From: Oceaniglobus indicus
GTDB taxonomy: Bacteria > Pseudomonadota > Alphaproteobacteria > Rhodobacterales > Rhodobacteraceae
Length of the DNA: 64,000 nt
Reading direction: 5' to 3'
Assembly: GCF_002751875.1 (NCBI RefSeq)
Contig: NZ_NMZM01000003.1
Span: forward strand, 186,001-250,000
The position numbers were made by a program, and so were the translations under genes. The notes beneath the pieces were generated by a model. The model had not been told where the DNA came from. It did not search any database and worked only from the letters and a program-made list of their open reading frames with translations. The first letter of the stretch is position 1. Each line of letters begins with the position of its first letter. Below, one piece after another: positions 1 to 10,520 of this stretch.

Positions 1-2769
<2,769 letters not shown>

Positions 2770-2864
2770 TCGCGGGCTGTTGCGCACGCTGGCCAGCGCC
2801 GGGTCGGCGCACGTTCGATATCGGGGCGCGCCCTTGCGAACCTCGTGCGTGCCGGACGGGCGGA

Positions 2865-2897
2865 GCCTCCGGCGGGAGTATTTCGGTCAGTAAGAAG
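2865..2897 (+). repeat. Dispersed intergenic repeat, copy A (GGGAGTATTT family)
   Basis: The segment begins GCCTCCGGCGGGAGTATTTC and continues GGTCAGTAAGAAG. Its first 27 bases are repeated exactly at 39807, and related versions occur at 56266, 58296 (reversed) and 63538 (reversed). It lies between the convergent dehydratase and deacetylase genes. The CTCC-GGCG-GGAG part can fold as a short stem-loop followed by an A-rich tail. Confidence 0.7.
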
Positions 2898-2942
2898 CCC
2901 GGCGTTGGATATTCGGGGCGGTCGGTGCGGGAGGCCGGGGTT

Positions 2943-4103
2943 TCAGACCCAGGAAGCGGCGCGGGCGTCGAGGCTGCGCAAGCGGTCGGTGATCGCGGGG
3001 CGCACCGGCCCTTCGCGCGGCGCATCGCGCAGGGTCGTGAACCAGTGATCGGGCGGCGCCTTGCCATGGCGATGTCCGCTCCAGTGCAATCCGCGCAGGA
3101 CGGCTTCGGCGTCGGGCGGCAGGCGGTCGGGGATCTCGTGACCGTTCAACGTGGCCCAGACACCCGACCAGCAGCGCCCGACCGACCACGGGTTATAGCC
3201 ACCACCCCCCAGCACCAGAAACCGCGCCGACAGCGGCCGCAGCGCGCGCACCACGTCGAAATGCGCATTGTTGGAGAGTGAGAGCCGCGACAGGGGATCT
3301 TCCTCGAGCATGTCGGAGCCGCATTGCAGAACGATGGCATCGGGGCGGAAACCGGCCACGCGCGGCAGGATCAGCCGGTCCAACACCGCGCGCATTTCGG
3401 TATCGTTGAAGCCGCGCGGCACCGGCAGGTTCCAGACCTGACCGGCGCCGCGATCGGTCAGTGCCCCCGTGAACGGCCAGCGGCGTTCCTCATGCACGGA
3501 CACCAGGAGTGTGTCGGGGTCACAGGCGAACGCATGTTCCACCCCGTCGCAATGATGCGCGTCGATGTCGACATAGGCCACGCGCGACGCCCCGGCATGG
3601 CGCAGCGACAACACGGCCAGAACCGCGTCGTTGAGATAGCAGAACCCGTTGGCCCGGTCGGGCAGACCGTGGTGCGTGCCGCCGCCGGGGCTGTGGATCA
3701 CGCCACCGTCGCGCAGCAGCTGACCGGCCAGGATCGACGCGCCGGCAGCGGTGGCCGGGCGGCGGAACACCTCGGGATAGACCGGGTTTGCCGCCGTTCC
3801 GAGGTGGAAGCGCGCCCGCACCGCATCGCTGACCGCGCCGTCGGCTTCGGCCTGCTGCAACGCCGCGACATAGGCGGGATCGTGCCACGCGTGCAGCGCG
3901 GCGGGACGCGCGCGCGGACTGCTGAGGTATTGGCCGGGCGCGACCCACCCCATGGCGCGGGTCAGGTCCATGACGGTCGGCACCCGAGGCACCCGCAACG
4001 GATGCATCCGGCCATAGCTGGAATTGCGGTAAATGTTCGAGCCGATGAACCGCGGCACCGGTGGCGCCTGAAGATCTGCGCCGGCGTTTGGATCGGCTTG
4101 CAT
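2943..4103 (-). CDS. Histone deacetylase family protein (AcuC / acetylpolyamine amidohydrolase fold)
   Basis: Zinc amidohydrolase of the arginase/deacetylase fold; bacterial members remove acetyl groups from polyamines, acetoin-pathway proteins or other substrates. 386 residues, normal for the family. Signatures are GGGTHHG (paired catalytic histidines), YLNDAVLAVL, YVDIDAHHCDGVEHAF (zinc ligands Asp and His), SVHEERRWPFTG, LQCGSDMLEEDPLSRLSLSN, and a late LVLGGGGYNP loop, so the active site looks intact. The start at 4103 has no evident Shine-Dalgarno. The gene is convergent with the dehydratase and divergent from DUF1178. Neighbours do not reveal the substrate. Confidence 0.9.
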   Translation of the reverse strand: MQADPNAGADLQAPPVPRFIGSNIYRNSSYGRMHPLRVPRVPTVMDLTRAMGWVAPGQYLSSPRARPAALHAWHDPAYVAALQQAEADGAVSDAVRARFHLGTAANPVYPEVFRRPATAAGASILAGQLLRDGGVIHSPGGGTHHGLPDRANGFCYLNDAVLAVLSLRHAGASRVAYVDIDAHHCDGVEHAFACDPDTLLVSVHEERRWPFTGALTDRGAGQVWNLPVPRGFNDTEMRAVLDRLILPRVAGFRPDAIVLQCGSDMLEEDPLSRLSLSNNAHFDVVRALRPLSARFLVLGGGGYNPWSVGRCWSGVWATLNGHEIPDRLPPDAEAVLRGLHWSGHRHGKAPPDHWFTTLRDAPREGPVRPAITDRLRSLDARAASWV

Positions 4104-4289
4104 GGGAATGGTTCTAGAAGCATGCCGGCCCCGGTCAAGGGAGCACGACGACCGCGGCCGGCCGAAGGCGCGTGGCAAGGGCATCGGGCCGCCGGCGCTG
4201 CACCGGTGCCCCCGAACGCCACACGACAGGGCATATTGCCCGAAGCCCGCCGGATGCTTAGGTTGGTTCAATACAACCGGGAACCGACA

Positions 4290-4703
4290 ATGATCCGTTT
4301 CACACTGCGTTGCGCCCATGACCACGCCTTTGAAAGCTGGTTCGCCTCGGGCGAGGCGTTTGAAAAACTGCACCGCGCCCGACAGCTGAGCTGTCCCGAT
4401 TGCGGGGACACGAAGATCGAGAAATCGCTGATGGCGCCCCGTGTCAGTGCGGCGCGCACGGCGCCTTCCGGCCCCAGCGCGGAACAGGCGCGCAAGGCCA
4501 TCGCCGCCCTGCGCGACAAGATCGAAAGCTCGGCGCATTATGTCGGCTCCGACTTCGTGCGCGAGGCGCGCGCCATTCACGACGGCAAAAGCCCCGAGCG
4601 TGCCATCTATGGCGAGGCGCGGCCGGAACAGGCGCGCGCGCTGATCGACGACGGCATCGGCGTGGCGCCCCTGCCGTTCATTCCGCGCCGCAAGACGAAC
4701 TGA
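4290..4703 (+). CDS. DUF1178 family protein
   Basis: Small soluble protein of unknown function, 137 residues, found widely in alphaproteobacteria. It opens MIRFTLRCAHDHAFESWF. An N-terminal zinc-ribbon-like part holds Cys at residue 8 and the pair CPDCGDTK near residue 35. A charged helical middle follows (SAEQARKAIAALRDKIES), then a conserved ending with YVGSDFVREARAIHDGK, GEARPEQARALIDDGI and PLPFIPRRK. The conserved ending and the CxxC are what identify the family. The in-frame region upstream of 4290 is the shadow of the divergent deacetylase gene and was excluded. No function is assigned. Confidence 0.88.
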   Translation: MIRFTLRCAHDHAFESWFASGEAFEKLHRARQLSCPDCGDTKIEKSLMAPRVSAARTAPSGPSAEQARKAIAALRDKIESSAHYVGSDFVREARAIHDGKSPERAIYGEARPEQARALIDDGIGVAPLPFIPRRKTN

Positions 4704-4854
4704 AACGCCGCGTGATCACGTCGTCCCAAGGAGTTTCCGACAGACCCTGCTGACAGTCCAGGCGGCGGGAGACGGGCATGCGAACGACGGGGCGCTTCGA
4801 TCGGAAGCCGCGAATCGTCTCGCACATGGTGGCGAACACGGCTATCCCGGCGCA

Positions 4855-5964
4855 ATGACTGAACCGTTCGAGATTTTCCTTGCCGCACCGCCCGGGCTGG
4901 AACCCGTTCTGTTGGCCGAAGTGGCCGAGCGGGGCTTTGCCGCGCCGCGCGCCGTTGCCGGCGGGGTGACGATCAGCGGCGGCTGGCACGATGTCTGGCG
5001 CGCCAACCTGGAATTGCGCGGCGCGGGCCGGGTTCTGGCGCGGATCGGGCAGTTCATGGCGTTTCACCTGGCGCAACTGGACAAGCGGTCGCGCCGGTTT
5101 GCCTGGGGCGACGTGCTGCGTGCCGATGTGCCGGTGCGGGTCGAGGTGACCTGTCAGAAGTCGAAGATCTATCATGCGGGGGCCGCGCAACAGCGCATCG
5201 AGACGGCCCTGCGCGAGGAGTTCGGCGCCGTCATAGCCGCCGACGCGCCCGTGACCGTGAAGGTGCGGATCGACGACAACAACGTGCTGATCAGCGTCGA
5301 CACGTCGGGCGGATCGCTGCACAAGCGCGGCCACAAGGAAGCGGTGGGCAAGGCCCCCATGCGCGAGACGCTGGCCGCGATGTTCCTGCGCCAGTGCGGC
5401 TATGACGGCAGCGAACCCGTGGTCGATCCGATGTGCGGGTCGGGCACCTTCGTCATCGAGGCCGCCGAGATCGCACGCGGCCTGGCCCCCGGACGCAGCC
5501 GCGCCTTTGCCTTCGAGCATCTGGCGACTTTCGACGCCGATGCCTGGACGGCGCTGAAATCGGGCGTGACACCCCGCGCGACCGATCTGCGATTTCACGG
5601 ATCCGACCGCGACGCGGGCGCCGTGCGGATGAGCCGGGCCAACGCCGAACGCGCCGGCGTGGCCCATATCACCGAATTCAGCAATCTGTCGGTGGACGGG
5701 GTCGAACCGCCCGACGGCCCTCCCGGCCTGATGATCGTCAATCCGCCCTATGGCGGACGGATCGGCAACCGCAAGCTGCTGTTGGCGCTGCACGGGCAGA
5801 TGGGGGACCGCCTGTTGTCCCGTTTCAAGGGTTGGCGCGTCGGCCTGATCACCAACGAGCCGCAACTGGCCAAGGCGACGCGCCTGCCATTTGCCAAGCC
5901 GGACGGGCCGGTGCCCCACGGCGGGCTGAAGGTGACGCTGTATCGCACGCCACCTTTGCGTTGA
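4855..5964 (+). CDS. THUMP-domain class I RNA methyltransferase (RlmL N-terminal / RlmKL type)
   Basis: SAM-dependent methyltransferase predicted to methylate a guanine N2 of 23S rRNA, by analogy with the N-terminal half of E. coli RlmL (m2G2445). 369 residues. A ferredoxin-like/THUMP region lies at about 1-155, including KSKIYHAGAAQQRIE. The methyltransferase domain has DPMCGSGTFVIEAAEIARG (SAM loop, about 190-208), HGSDRDAGA (adenosine-binding acidic turn) and the catalytic NPPYGGRIG (about 295). The RlmK half present in gammaproteobacterial fusions is absent, which is the usual alphaproteobacterial form. The start at 4855 lacks a strong ribosome-binding site. It ends 63 bp before lysC. Confidence 0.9.
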   Translation: MTEPFEIFLAAPPGLEPVLLAEVAERGFAAPRAVAGGVTISGGWHDVWRANLELRGAGRVLARIGQFMAFHLAQLDKRSRRFAWGDVLRADVPVRVEVTCQKSKIYHAGAAQQRIETALREEFGAVIAADAPVTVKVRIDDNNVLISVDTSGGSLHKRGHKEAVGKAPMRETLAAMFLRQCGYDGSEPVVDPMCGSGTFVIEAAEIARGLAPGRSRAFAFEHLATFDADAWTALKSGVTPRATDLRFHGSDRDAGAVRMSRANAERAGVAHITEFSNLSVDGVEPPDGPPGLMIVNPPYGGRIGNRKLLLALHGQMGDRLLSRFKGWRVGLITNEPQLAKATRLPFAKPDGPVPHGGLKVTLYRTPPLR

Positions 5965-6027
5965 TGCCCTTGCCAGCCTGACACCGACGCCCTAAACACC
6001 GCCGCATCGACAGCCAGAGGCCCGACC

Positions 6028-7263
6028 ATGACCCGACTTGTGATGAAATTCGGCGGCACCTCCGTCGCGACGCTGGACCGGATCAAGCGGGTGGCGAAAC
6101 GGGTGGGACGCGAGGTGGCGAACGGCCACGAAGTGATCGTGATCGTGTCCGCCATGTCGGGCAAGACCAACGAACTGGTCGGCTGGGTCAACGAAACCTC
6201 GCCCTTCTATGACGCGCGCGAATACGACGCGGTCGTATCGTCGGGCGAAAACGTCACCGCCGGTCTGATGGCGCTGACGTTGCAGGAAATGGATATCCCG
6301 GCGCGAAGCTGGCAGGGCTGGCAGGTGCCGGTTCTGACCGATGGCGCCCATGGTGCCGCCCGGATTCTCGACATTCCCACCGCCAACCTGGATGCGAAAT
6401 TCGCCGAAGGGATGAAGGTGGCGGTGATCGCCGGCTTCCAGGGGATCAGCCCCGAAGGCCGCATCGCCACGCTGGGACGCGGCGGGTCGGACACGACGGC
6501 GGTTGCCTTTGCCGCTGCCCACAAGGCGGTGCGCTGCGACATCTATACCGACGTCGATGGCGTTTATACCACCGACCCGCGGATCAGTTCGAAGGCCCGC
6601 AAGCTCGAGCGTATCGCGTTCGAGGAAATGCTGGAGCTGGCGTCGCTCGGGGCCAAGGTGCTGCAGACCCGGTCGGTCGAACTGGCCATGCGGTTCAAGG
6701 TGAAACTGCGTGTGCTGAGCAGCTTTGACGAATATGATGAAACCGCGGGCACTCTGGTCTGCGACGAGGAGGAAATCATGGAATCCAAGGCCGTGGCCGG
6801 CGTCGCCTATTCCCGCGACGAGGCGAAAGTGACCCTGATCTCGGTGGCCGACAAGCCGGGCATCGCTGCCGCCATCTTCGGCCCGCTGGCCGATGCGGGG
6901 GTGAACGTCGACATGATCGTTCAGAACATCTCGGAAGAGGGTCGCACCGACATGACCTTTTCGTGTCCCGTCGACCAGGTGTCGCGCGCCGACCGCGCCA
7001 TGTCGGACGCGAAGGCTGCGGGCAAGATCGATTACACCGAACTGCTGGCCGACAAGGAAGTGGCGAAGGTGTCGGTCGTCGGCATCGGCATGCGCAGCCA
7101 TGCCGGCGTTGCCGCCAGGATGTTCCAGAGCCTGCGGGACGAGAACATCAACATCAAGGTCATCACCACGTCGGAAATCAAGATCTCGGTCCTGATCGAA
7201 CGCAAATACATGGAACTGGCGGTGCAGGCGCTGCACGATTGTTTCGAGCTTGAGAAAGCCTGA
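6028..7263 (+). CDS. lysC: Aspartate kinase with tandem ACT domains
   Basis: Phosphorylates aspartate, the first step to lysine, threonine, methionine and diaminopimelate. 411 residues. The kinase domain (1 to about 240) shows KFGGTSVA, SSGENVTAGLM, GRGGSDTTAVAFAA and YTDVDGVYTTDPR. Two ACT domains follow (about 260-335 and 340-411), with VADKPGIAAAIFGPLADAGVNVDMI and VGIGMRSHAGVAARMF, where end-product inhibitors bind. An AGAGG motif precedes the start. An internal in-frame ATG at 6778 has its own AGGAGG and would give the ACT part alone (see separate entry). An SDR gene and ptsP follow on the same strand; lysC next to ptsP is common in alphaproteobacteria. Confidence 0.96.
   Translation: MTRLVMKFGGTSVATLDRIKRVAKRVGREVANGHEVIVIVSAMSGKTNELVGWVNETSPFYDAREYDAVVSSGENVTAGLMALTLQEMDIPARSWQGWQVPVLTDGAHGAARILDIPTANLDAKFAEGMKVAVIAGFQGISPEGRIATLGRGGSDTTAVAFAAAHKAVRCDIYTDVDGVYTTDPRISSKARKLERIAFEEMLELASLGAKVLQTRSVELAMRFKVKLRVLSSFDEYDETAGTLVCDEEEIMESKAVAGVAYSRDEAKVTLISVADKPGIAAAIFGPLADAGVNVDMIVQNISEEGRTDMTFSCPVDQVSRADRAMSDAKAAGKIDYTELLADKEVAKVSVVGIGMRSHAGVAARMFQSLRDENINIKVITTSEIKISVLIERKYMELAVQALHDCFELEKA
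6766..6780 (+). promoter_or_regulatory. Internal ribosome-binding site and in-frame ATG in lysC (possible beta-subunit start)
   Basis: AGGAGG at 6767-6772 sits 5 bases before an in-frame ATG at 6778 (codon 251 of lysC). The product would be a 161-residue protein starting MESKAVAGVAYSRDE and holding both ACT domains. In Corynebacterium and Bacillus, aspartate kinases make an ACT-only beta subunit from an internal start at the equivalent boundary. Whether this one is used is inference; the purine run may simply reflect the Glu-Glu-Glu codons. Confidence 0.5.
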
Positions 7264-7293
7264 CCGCCCGGACCCGACCGTGAAAGGCATGCC

Positions 7294-8049
7294 ATGACCG
7301 CCAACGCCAAGACGATCATCATCACCGGCGCTTCGCGCGGGATCGGACGCGCCGCGGCGTTGCTGTGCGGCGCGCAGGGGTGGAACGTGGCGATCAATTA
7401 CCGTTCCGACGATGCGATGGCGAACCGCACCGCCGACGATGTGCGCGCGGCCGGCGGCCAGGCGATCACCCATCGCGGCGACGCAACGGATGAAGCGGCG
7501 ACCATCGCGCTGTTCGACGCGACCGAAGCCGCCTTCGGCCGGATCGACGGTGTGGTCGTCAACGCCGGGATCGTGGCGCCGGGTCTGGAGCTGGCCGACA
7601 TGACCGTGGCGCGGATGCGGCAGGTGATCGACACCAACGTCCTGGGCGCGCTGATCTGTGCGCGCGAATCGGCCCGCCGCCTGGCGCGCCCGACCGATGA
7701 GGCGTCGGCGTCCCTGGTTCTGATCTCGTCGGTCGCGGCGCGCCTGGGATCGCCGGGCGAATACGTCGATTACGCCGCATCGAAAGGCGCCATCGACACG
7801 CTGACCCTCGGGTTGTCCAGGGAACTGGCGCCGAAAAACATCCGCGTCAACGCCATCCGCCCCGGCCTGATCGACACCGACATTCACGCCAGCGGCGGCG
7901 CGCCGGACCGTGCGCAACGCCTGGCGCCGCAGATCCCCATGCAACGGCCCGGCACAGCAGCCGAAGTCGGTGAAGCCATCGTCTGGCTGCTGGGCGACGG
8001 GGCGTCCTATGCCACGGGCGCGATTCTGGACGTGTCGGGCGGCCGCTGA
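7294..8049 (+). CDS. SDR family NAD(P)-dependent oxidoreductase
   Basis: Classical short-chain dehydrogenase, 251 residues. The cofactor loop TGASRGIG is at about residues 11-18. The structural motif VVNAGIV, the active-site serine in LVLISSVAARLGS, the YAASK catalytic Tyr/Lys (YVDYAASKGAID) and the C-terminal GAILDVSGG are all present. The IRVNAIRPGLIDTDIH stretch is typical of the glucose-1-dehydrogenase / FabG-like subgroup. An AAAGG motif lies upstream of the start, 30 bp after the lysC stop. It sits between lysC and ptsP, which are often direct neighbours, so it may be a later insertion. The substrate cannot be inferred. Confidence 0.9.
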   Translation: MTANAKTIIITGASRGIGRAAALLCGAQGWNVAINYRSDDAMANRTADDVRAAGGQAITHRGDATDEAATIALFDATEAAFGRIDGVVVNAGIVAPGLELADMTVARMRQVIDTNVLGALICARESARRLARPTDEASASLVLISSVAARLGSPGEYVDYAASKGAIDTLTLGLSRELAPKNIRVNAIRPGLIDTDIHASGGAPDRAQRLAPQIPMQRPGTAAEVGEAIVWLLGDGASYATGAILDVSGGR

Positions 8050-8261
8050 CCGGCAAGCGGCCGGCGCCCAAGGTCTGACGCGACGCGTCGGTTCCACCCC
8101 AGGATGTATTCGCGGATACCACCCCCGCCCGTGATCGGCGCGCAACCAACCGCGACACCCTGTCCTCGCCGATCGCCCGGCCCCGGATGACAGGCGATTG
8201 TTCCCCTGGCGCGTCACTCGTGTATAACGCATATGCGCCCATGACGGAGACTTCGCAGCTG

Positions 8262-10520
8262 ATGGACGAAAGCACCGAAAGCGAAAGCCGCAAACTTCTC
8301 GGCCGCCTGCGCGAGGCGCTGGCCGAGGAAGGTGCGGGCCAGGAGCGGCTGGACCGCATAACGCATCTCACTGCGACCTCGATGAATACCGAAGTCTGTT
8401 CCATCTACCTGTTTCGCGACGCCGACACGCTTGAGTTGTGCGCGACGCAGGGCCTGAAGCGCGAGGCGGTGCACAAGACCCGGATGCGCCTGGGCGAAGG
8501 CCTGGTCGGGCGGGCGGCCCGCACGGGACGGCCGGTCAAATCGGCGAATGCGCCACAGGAGCCCGGATTCCGGTTCATGCCCGAAACCGGCGAAGAGATC
8601 TATTCGTCGTTCCTGGGCGTGCCGATCCAACGGCTGGGCGAACGGCTGGGTGTCCTCGTCGTGCAAAGCAAGGATGCCCGCCGCTATTCCGACGACGAGG
8701 TCTATGCCCTGGAAGTTGTCGCCATGGTTCTGGCCGAGATGACGGAACTGGGCGTGTTCGTCGGTGACGGCGCGGCCCTGTCGGCCCGCCACAAGAACCC
8801 CGAGATGTTCCGTGGCACCGTCGGCCAGGAAGGCACCGCCATCGGGCACGTCTTCCTGCACGAGCCGCGTGTCGTCATCACCAACCCCATCGCCGACGAT
8901 CCGGTGCGCGAGACCGAACGCCTGCGCGAAGCGGTGGACACCCTGCGCCTGTCGGTCGATGACATGCTGAGCGTCGCCATGGGGGTGGACAAGGACAGCC
9001 GCCAGGTGATGGAAACCTATCGGATGTTCGCCAATTCCCGCGGCTGGCTGCGCCGGATGGAAGAGGACATCGCGCGCGGTCTGTCCGCCGAGGCCGCGGT
9101 GGAAAAGGAACAATCCGACGCCCGCGCCCGCCTGCGCGGTGTGCCCGACGCCTATCTGCGCGAACGCCTGCACGACCTAGACGATCTGTCGAACCGCCTG
9201 CTGCGAATCCTGACCGGTCAGGGCAACGAAACCGGCGCGGCCATGCCGGACGATCCGATCCTGGTGGCCCGCAACATCGGCCCCGGCGAATTGCTGGAAT
9301 ACGGGCGGGCGCTGCGCGGGGTCGTTCTGGAACAGGGATCGGTGGGATCGCACGCCGCCGTCGTGGCGCGGGCACTGGCAATTCCGCTGGTCATCCAGGC
9401 CGAACGGATCACCGCCGATGCCCTGAACGGCGACCGGATCCTGGTGGACGGCGACCAGGGCATCGTGCATCTGCGCCCCGAAGACAATGTCCTGAAGGCG
9501 TTTCGCGACAAGCTGGCGATGCAGACCGATGCGCAGGAGCGGTATGCATCGCTGCGCAACCAGCCCGCCCAGGCAAAATGCGGCACCACCATCCGGCTGA
9601 CCATGAACGCCGGGCTTATGGCCGACCTGCCATCGATGGAAGGGTCCGGCGCGGAAGGCGTCGGCCTGTTCCGCACCGAGTTGCAGTTCCTGATCCGAAG
9701 CCATATTCCCCGGCGCGGCGAATTGGCCGCGCTCTATTCCCGCGTCCTCGACGCCGCCAAGGGGCGCGAGGTGATTTTCCGCACCCTCGATATCGGGTCG
9801 GACAAGGTGCTGCCCTACATGAAACCCCAGGACGAGCCGAACCCCGCCCTGGGATGGCGGGCGATCCGGGTCGGACTGGACATGCCCGGCATGATGCGGA
9901 TGCAGCTTCAGGCGCTGATCCGCGCTGCCGCCGGGCGGCCGTTGTCGGTGATGTTTCCCTTCGTCGCCCAGTTCGACGAGTTTCGCGCCGCGCGCGACTT
10001 CATGCTGCGCGAGCTGGAACGCGAGGACAAGCTGGGCCATGTCCTGCCATCGTCGTGGAAGATCGGTTCGATGCTGGAAACGCCCAGCCTGGCCTTTGCA
10101 CCGCGCCAGTTCTTCGAGATGGCCGATTTCATTTCGATCGGTGGCAATGACCTGAAGCAGTTCTTCTTTGCCGCCGACCGCGAAAACGAACGGGTGCGCC
10201 GCCGGTATGACACGCTGAACGTCAGTTTTTTGGGAATCATCGCCCATATCATCGACCGCTGCGCCGAAGTCGGCACACCGCTGAGTTTTTGTGGCGAAGA
10301 CGCGGGCCGCCCGGTCGAGGCGATGTGTTTCGCCGCCATGGGGCTGAGAACGCTGTCGATGCGTCCCGCGTCGATCGGCCCGGTCAAATCGCTGTTGCGT
10401 CGGGTCGACCTGAACGAGGTGAAGGCGGTGATCGACGACGGCTTCGCTTCGGGGGCGCAATCGGTGCGTCCGGCCGTGACCGAGTGGCTGACCCGCGAAG
10501 GTTGGGCGCTCGCGCGCTAG
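8262..10520 (+). CDS. ptsP: Phosphoenolpyruvate-protein phosphotransferase of the nitrogen PTS (EI-Ntr)
   Basis: Enzyme I-Ntr passes phosphate from PEP to the NPr protein, starting a regulatory phosphorelay linked to nitrogen and carbon status. About 752 residues. An N-terminal GAF domain (about 25-165) with SIYLFRDADTLELCATQGL reads the nitrogen signal. The PEP-utilising core follows, with phospho-histidine loop EQGSVGSHAAVVARALAIP, GVGLFRTELQFL, FRTLDIGSDK and the C-terminal FCGEDAGRP. Start choice is uncertain: ATGs at 8241 and 8262 are both possible; 8262 fits the usual short N-terminus before SRKLLGRL and has a GGAG at longer spacing. It ends on a CTAG shared with the convergent acyl-CoA synthetase gene. 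Confidence 0.94.
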   Translation: MDESTESESRKLLGRLREALAEEGAGQERLDRITHLTATSMNTEVCSIYLFRDADTLELCATQGLKREAVHKTRMRLGEGLVGRAARTGRPVKSANAPQEPGFRFMPETGEEIYSSFLGVPIQRLGERLGVLVVQSKDARRYSDDEVYALEVVAMVLAEMTELGVFVGDGAALSARHKNPEMFRGTVGQEGTAIGHVFLHEPRVVITNPIADDPVRETERLREAVDTLRLSVDDMLSVAMGVDKDSRQVMETYRMFANSRGWLRRMEEDIARGLSAEAAVEKEQSDARARLRGVPDAYLRERLHDLDDLSNRLLRILTGQGNETGAAMPDDPILVARNIGPGELLEYGRALRGVVLEQGSVGSHAAVVARALAIPLVIQAERITADALNGDRILVDGDQGIVHLRPEDNVLKAFRDKLAMQTDAQERYASLRNQPAQAKCGTTIRLTMNAGLMADLPSMEGSGAEGVGLFRTELQFLIRSHIPRRGELAALYSRVLDAAKGREVIFRTLDIGSDKVLPYMKPQDEPNPALGWRAIRVGLDMPGMMRMQLQALIRAAAGRPLSVMFPFVAQFDEFRAARDFMLRELEREDKLGHVLPSSWKIGSMLETPSLAFAPRQFFEMADFISIGGNDLKQFFFAADRENERVRRRYDTLNVSFLGIIAHIIDRCAEVGTPLSFCGEDAGRPVEAMCFAAMGLRTLSMRPASIGPVKSLLRRVDLNEVKAVIDDGFASGAQSVRPAVTEWLTREGWALAR

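Noticed and set aside
3324-4289. N-terminal extension of the DUF1178 frame
   Set aside because: It runs antisense through the deacetylase gene; family similarity begins only at 4290.
5965-6027. Lysine riboswitch before lysC
   Set aside because: Only 63 bp separate the genes, too little for that roughly 170-nt structure.
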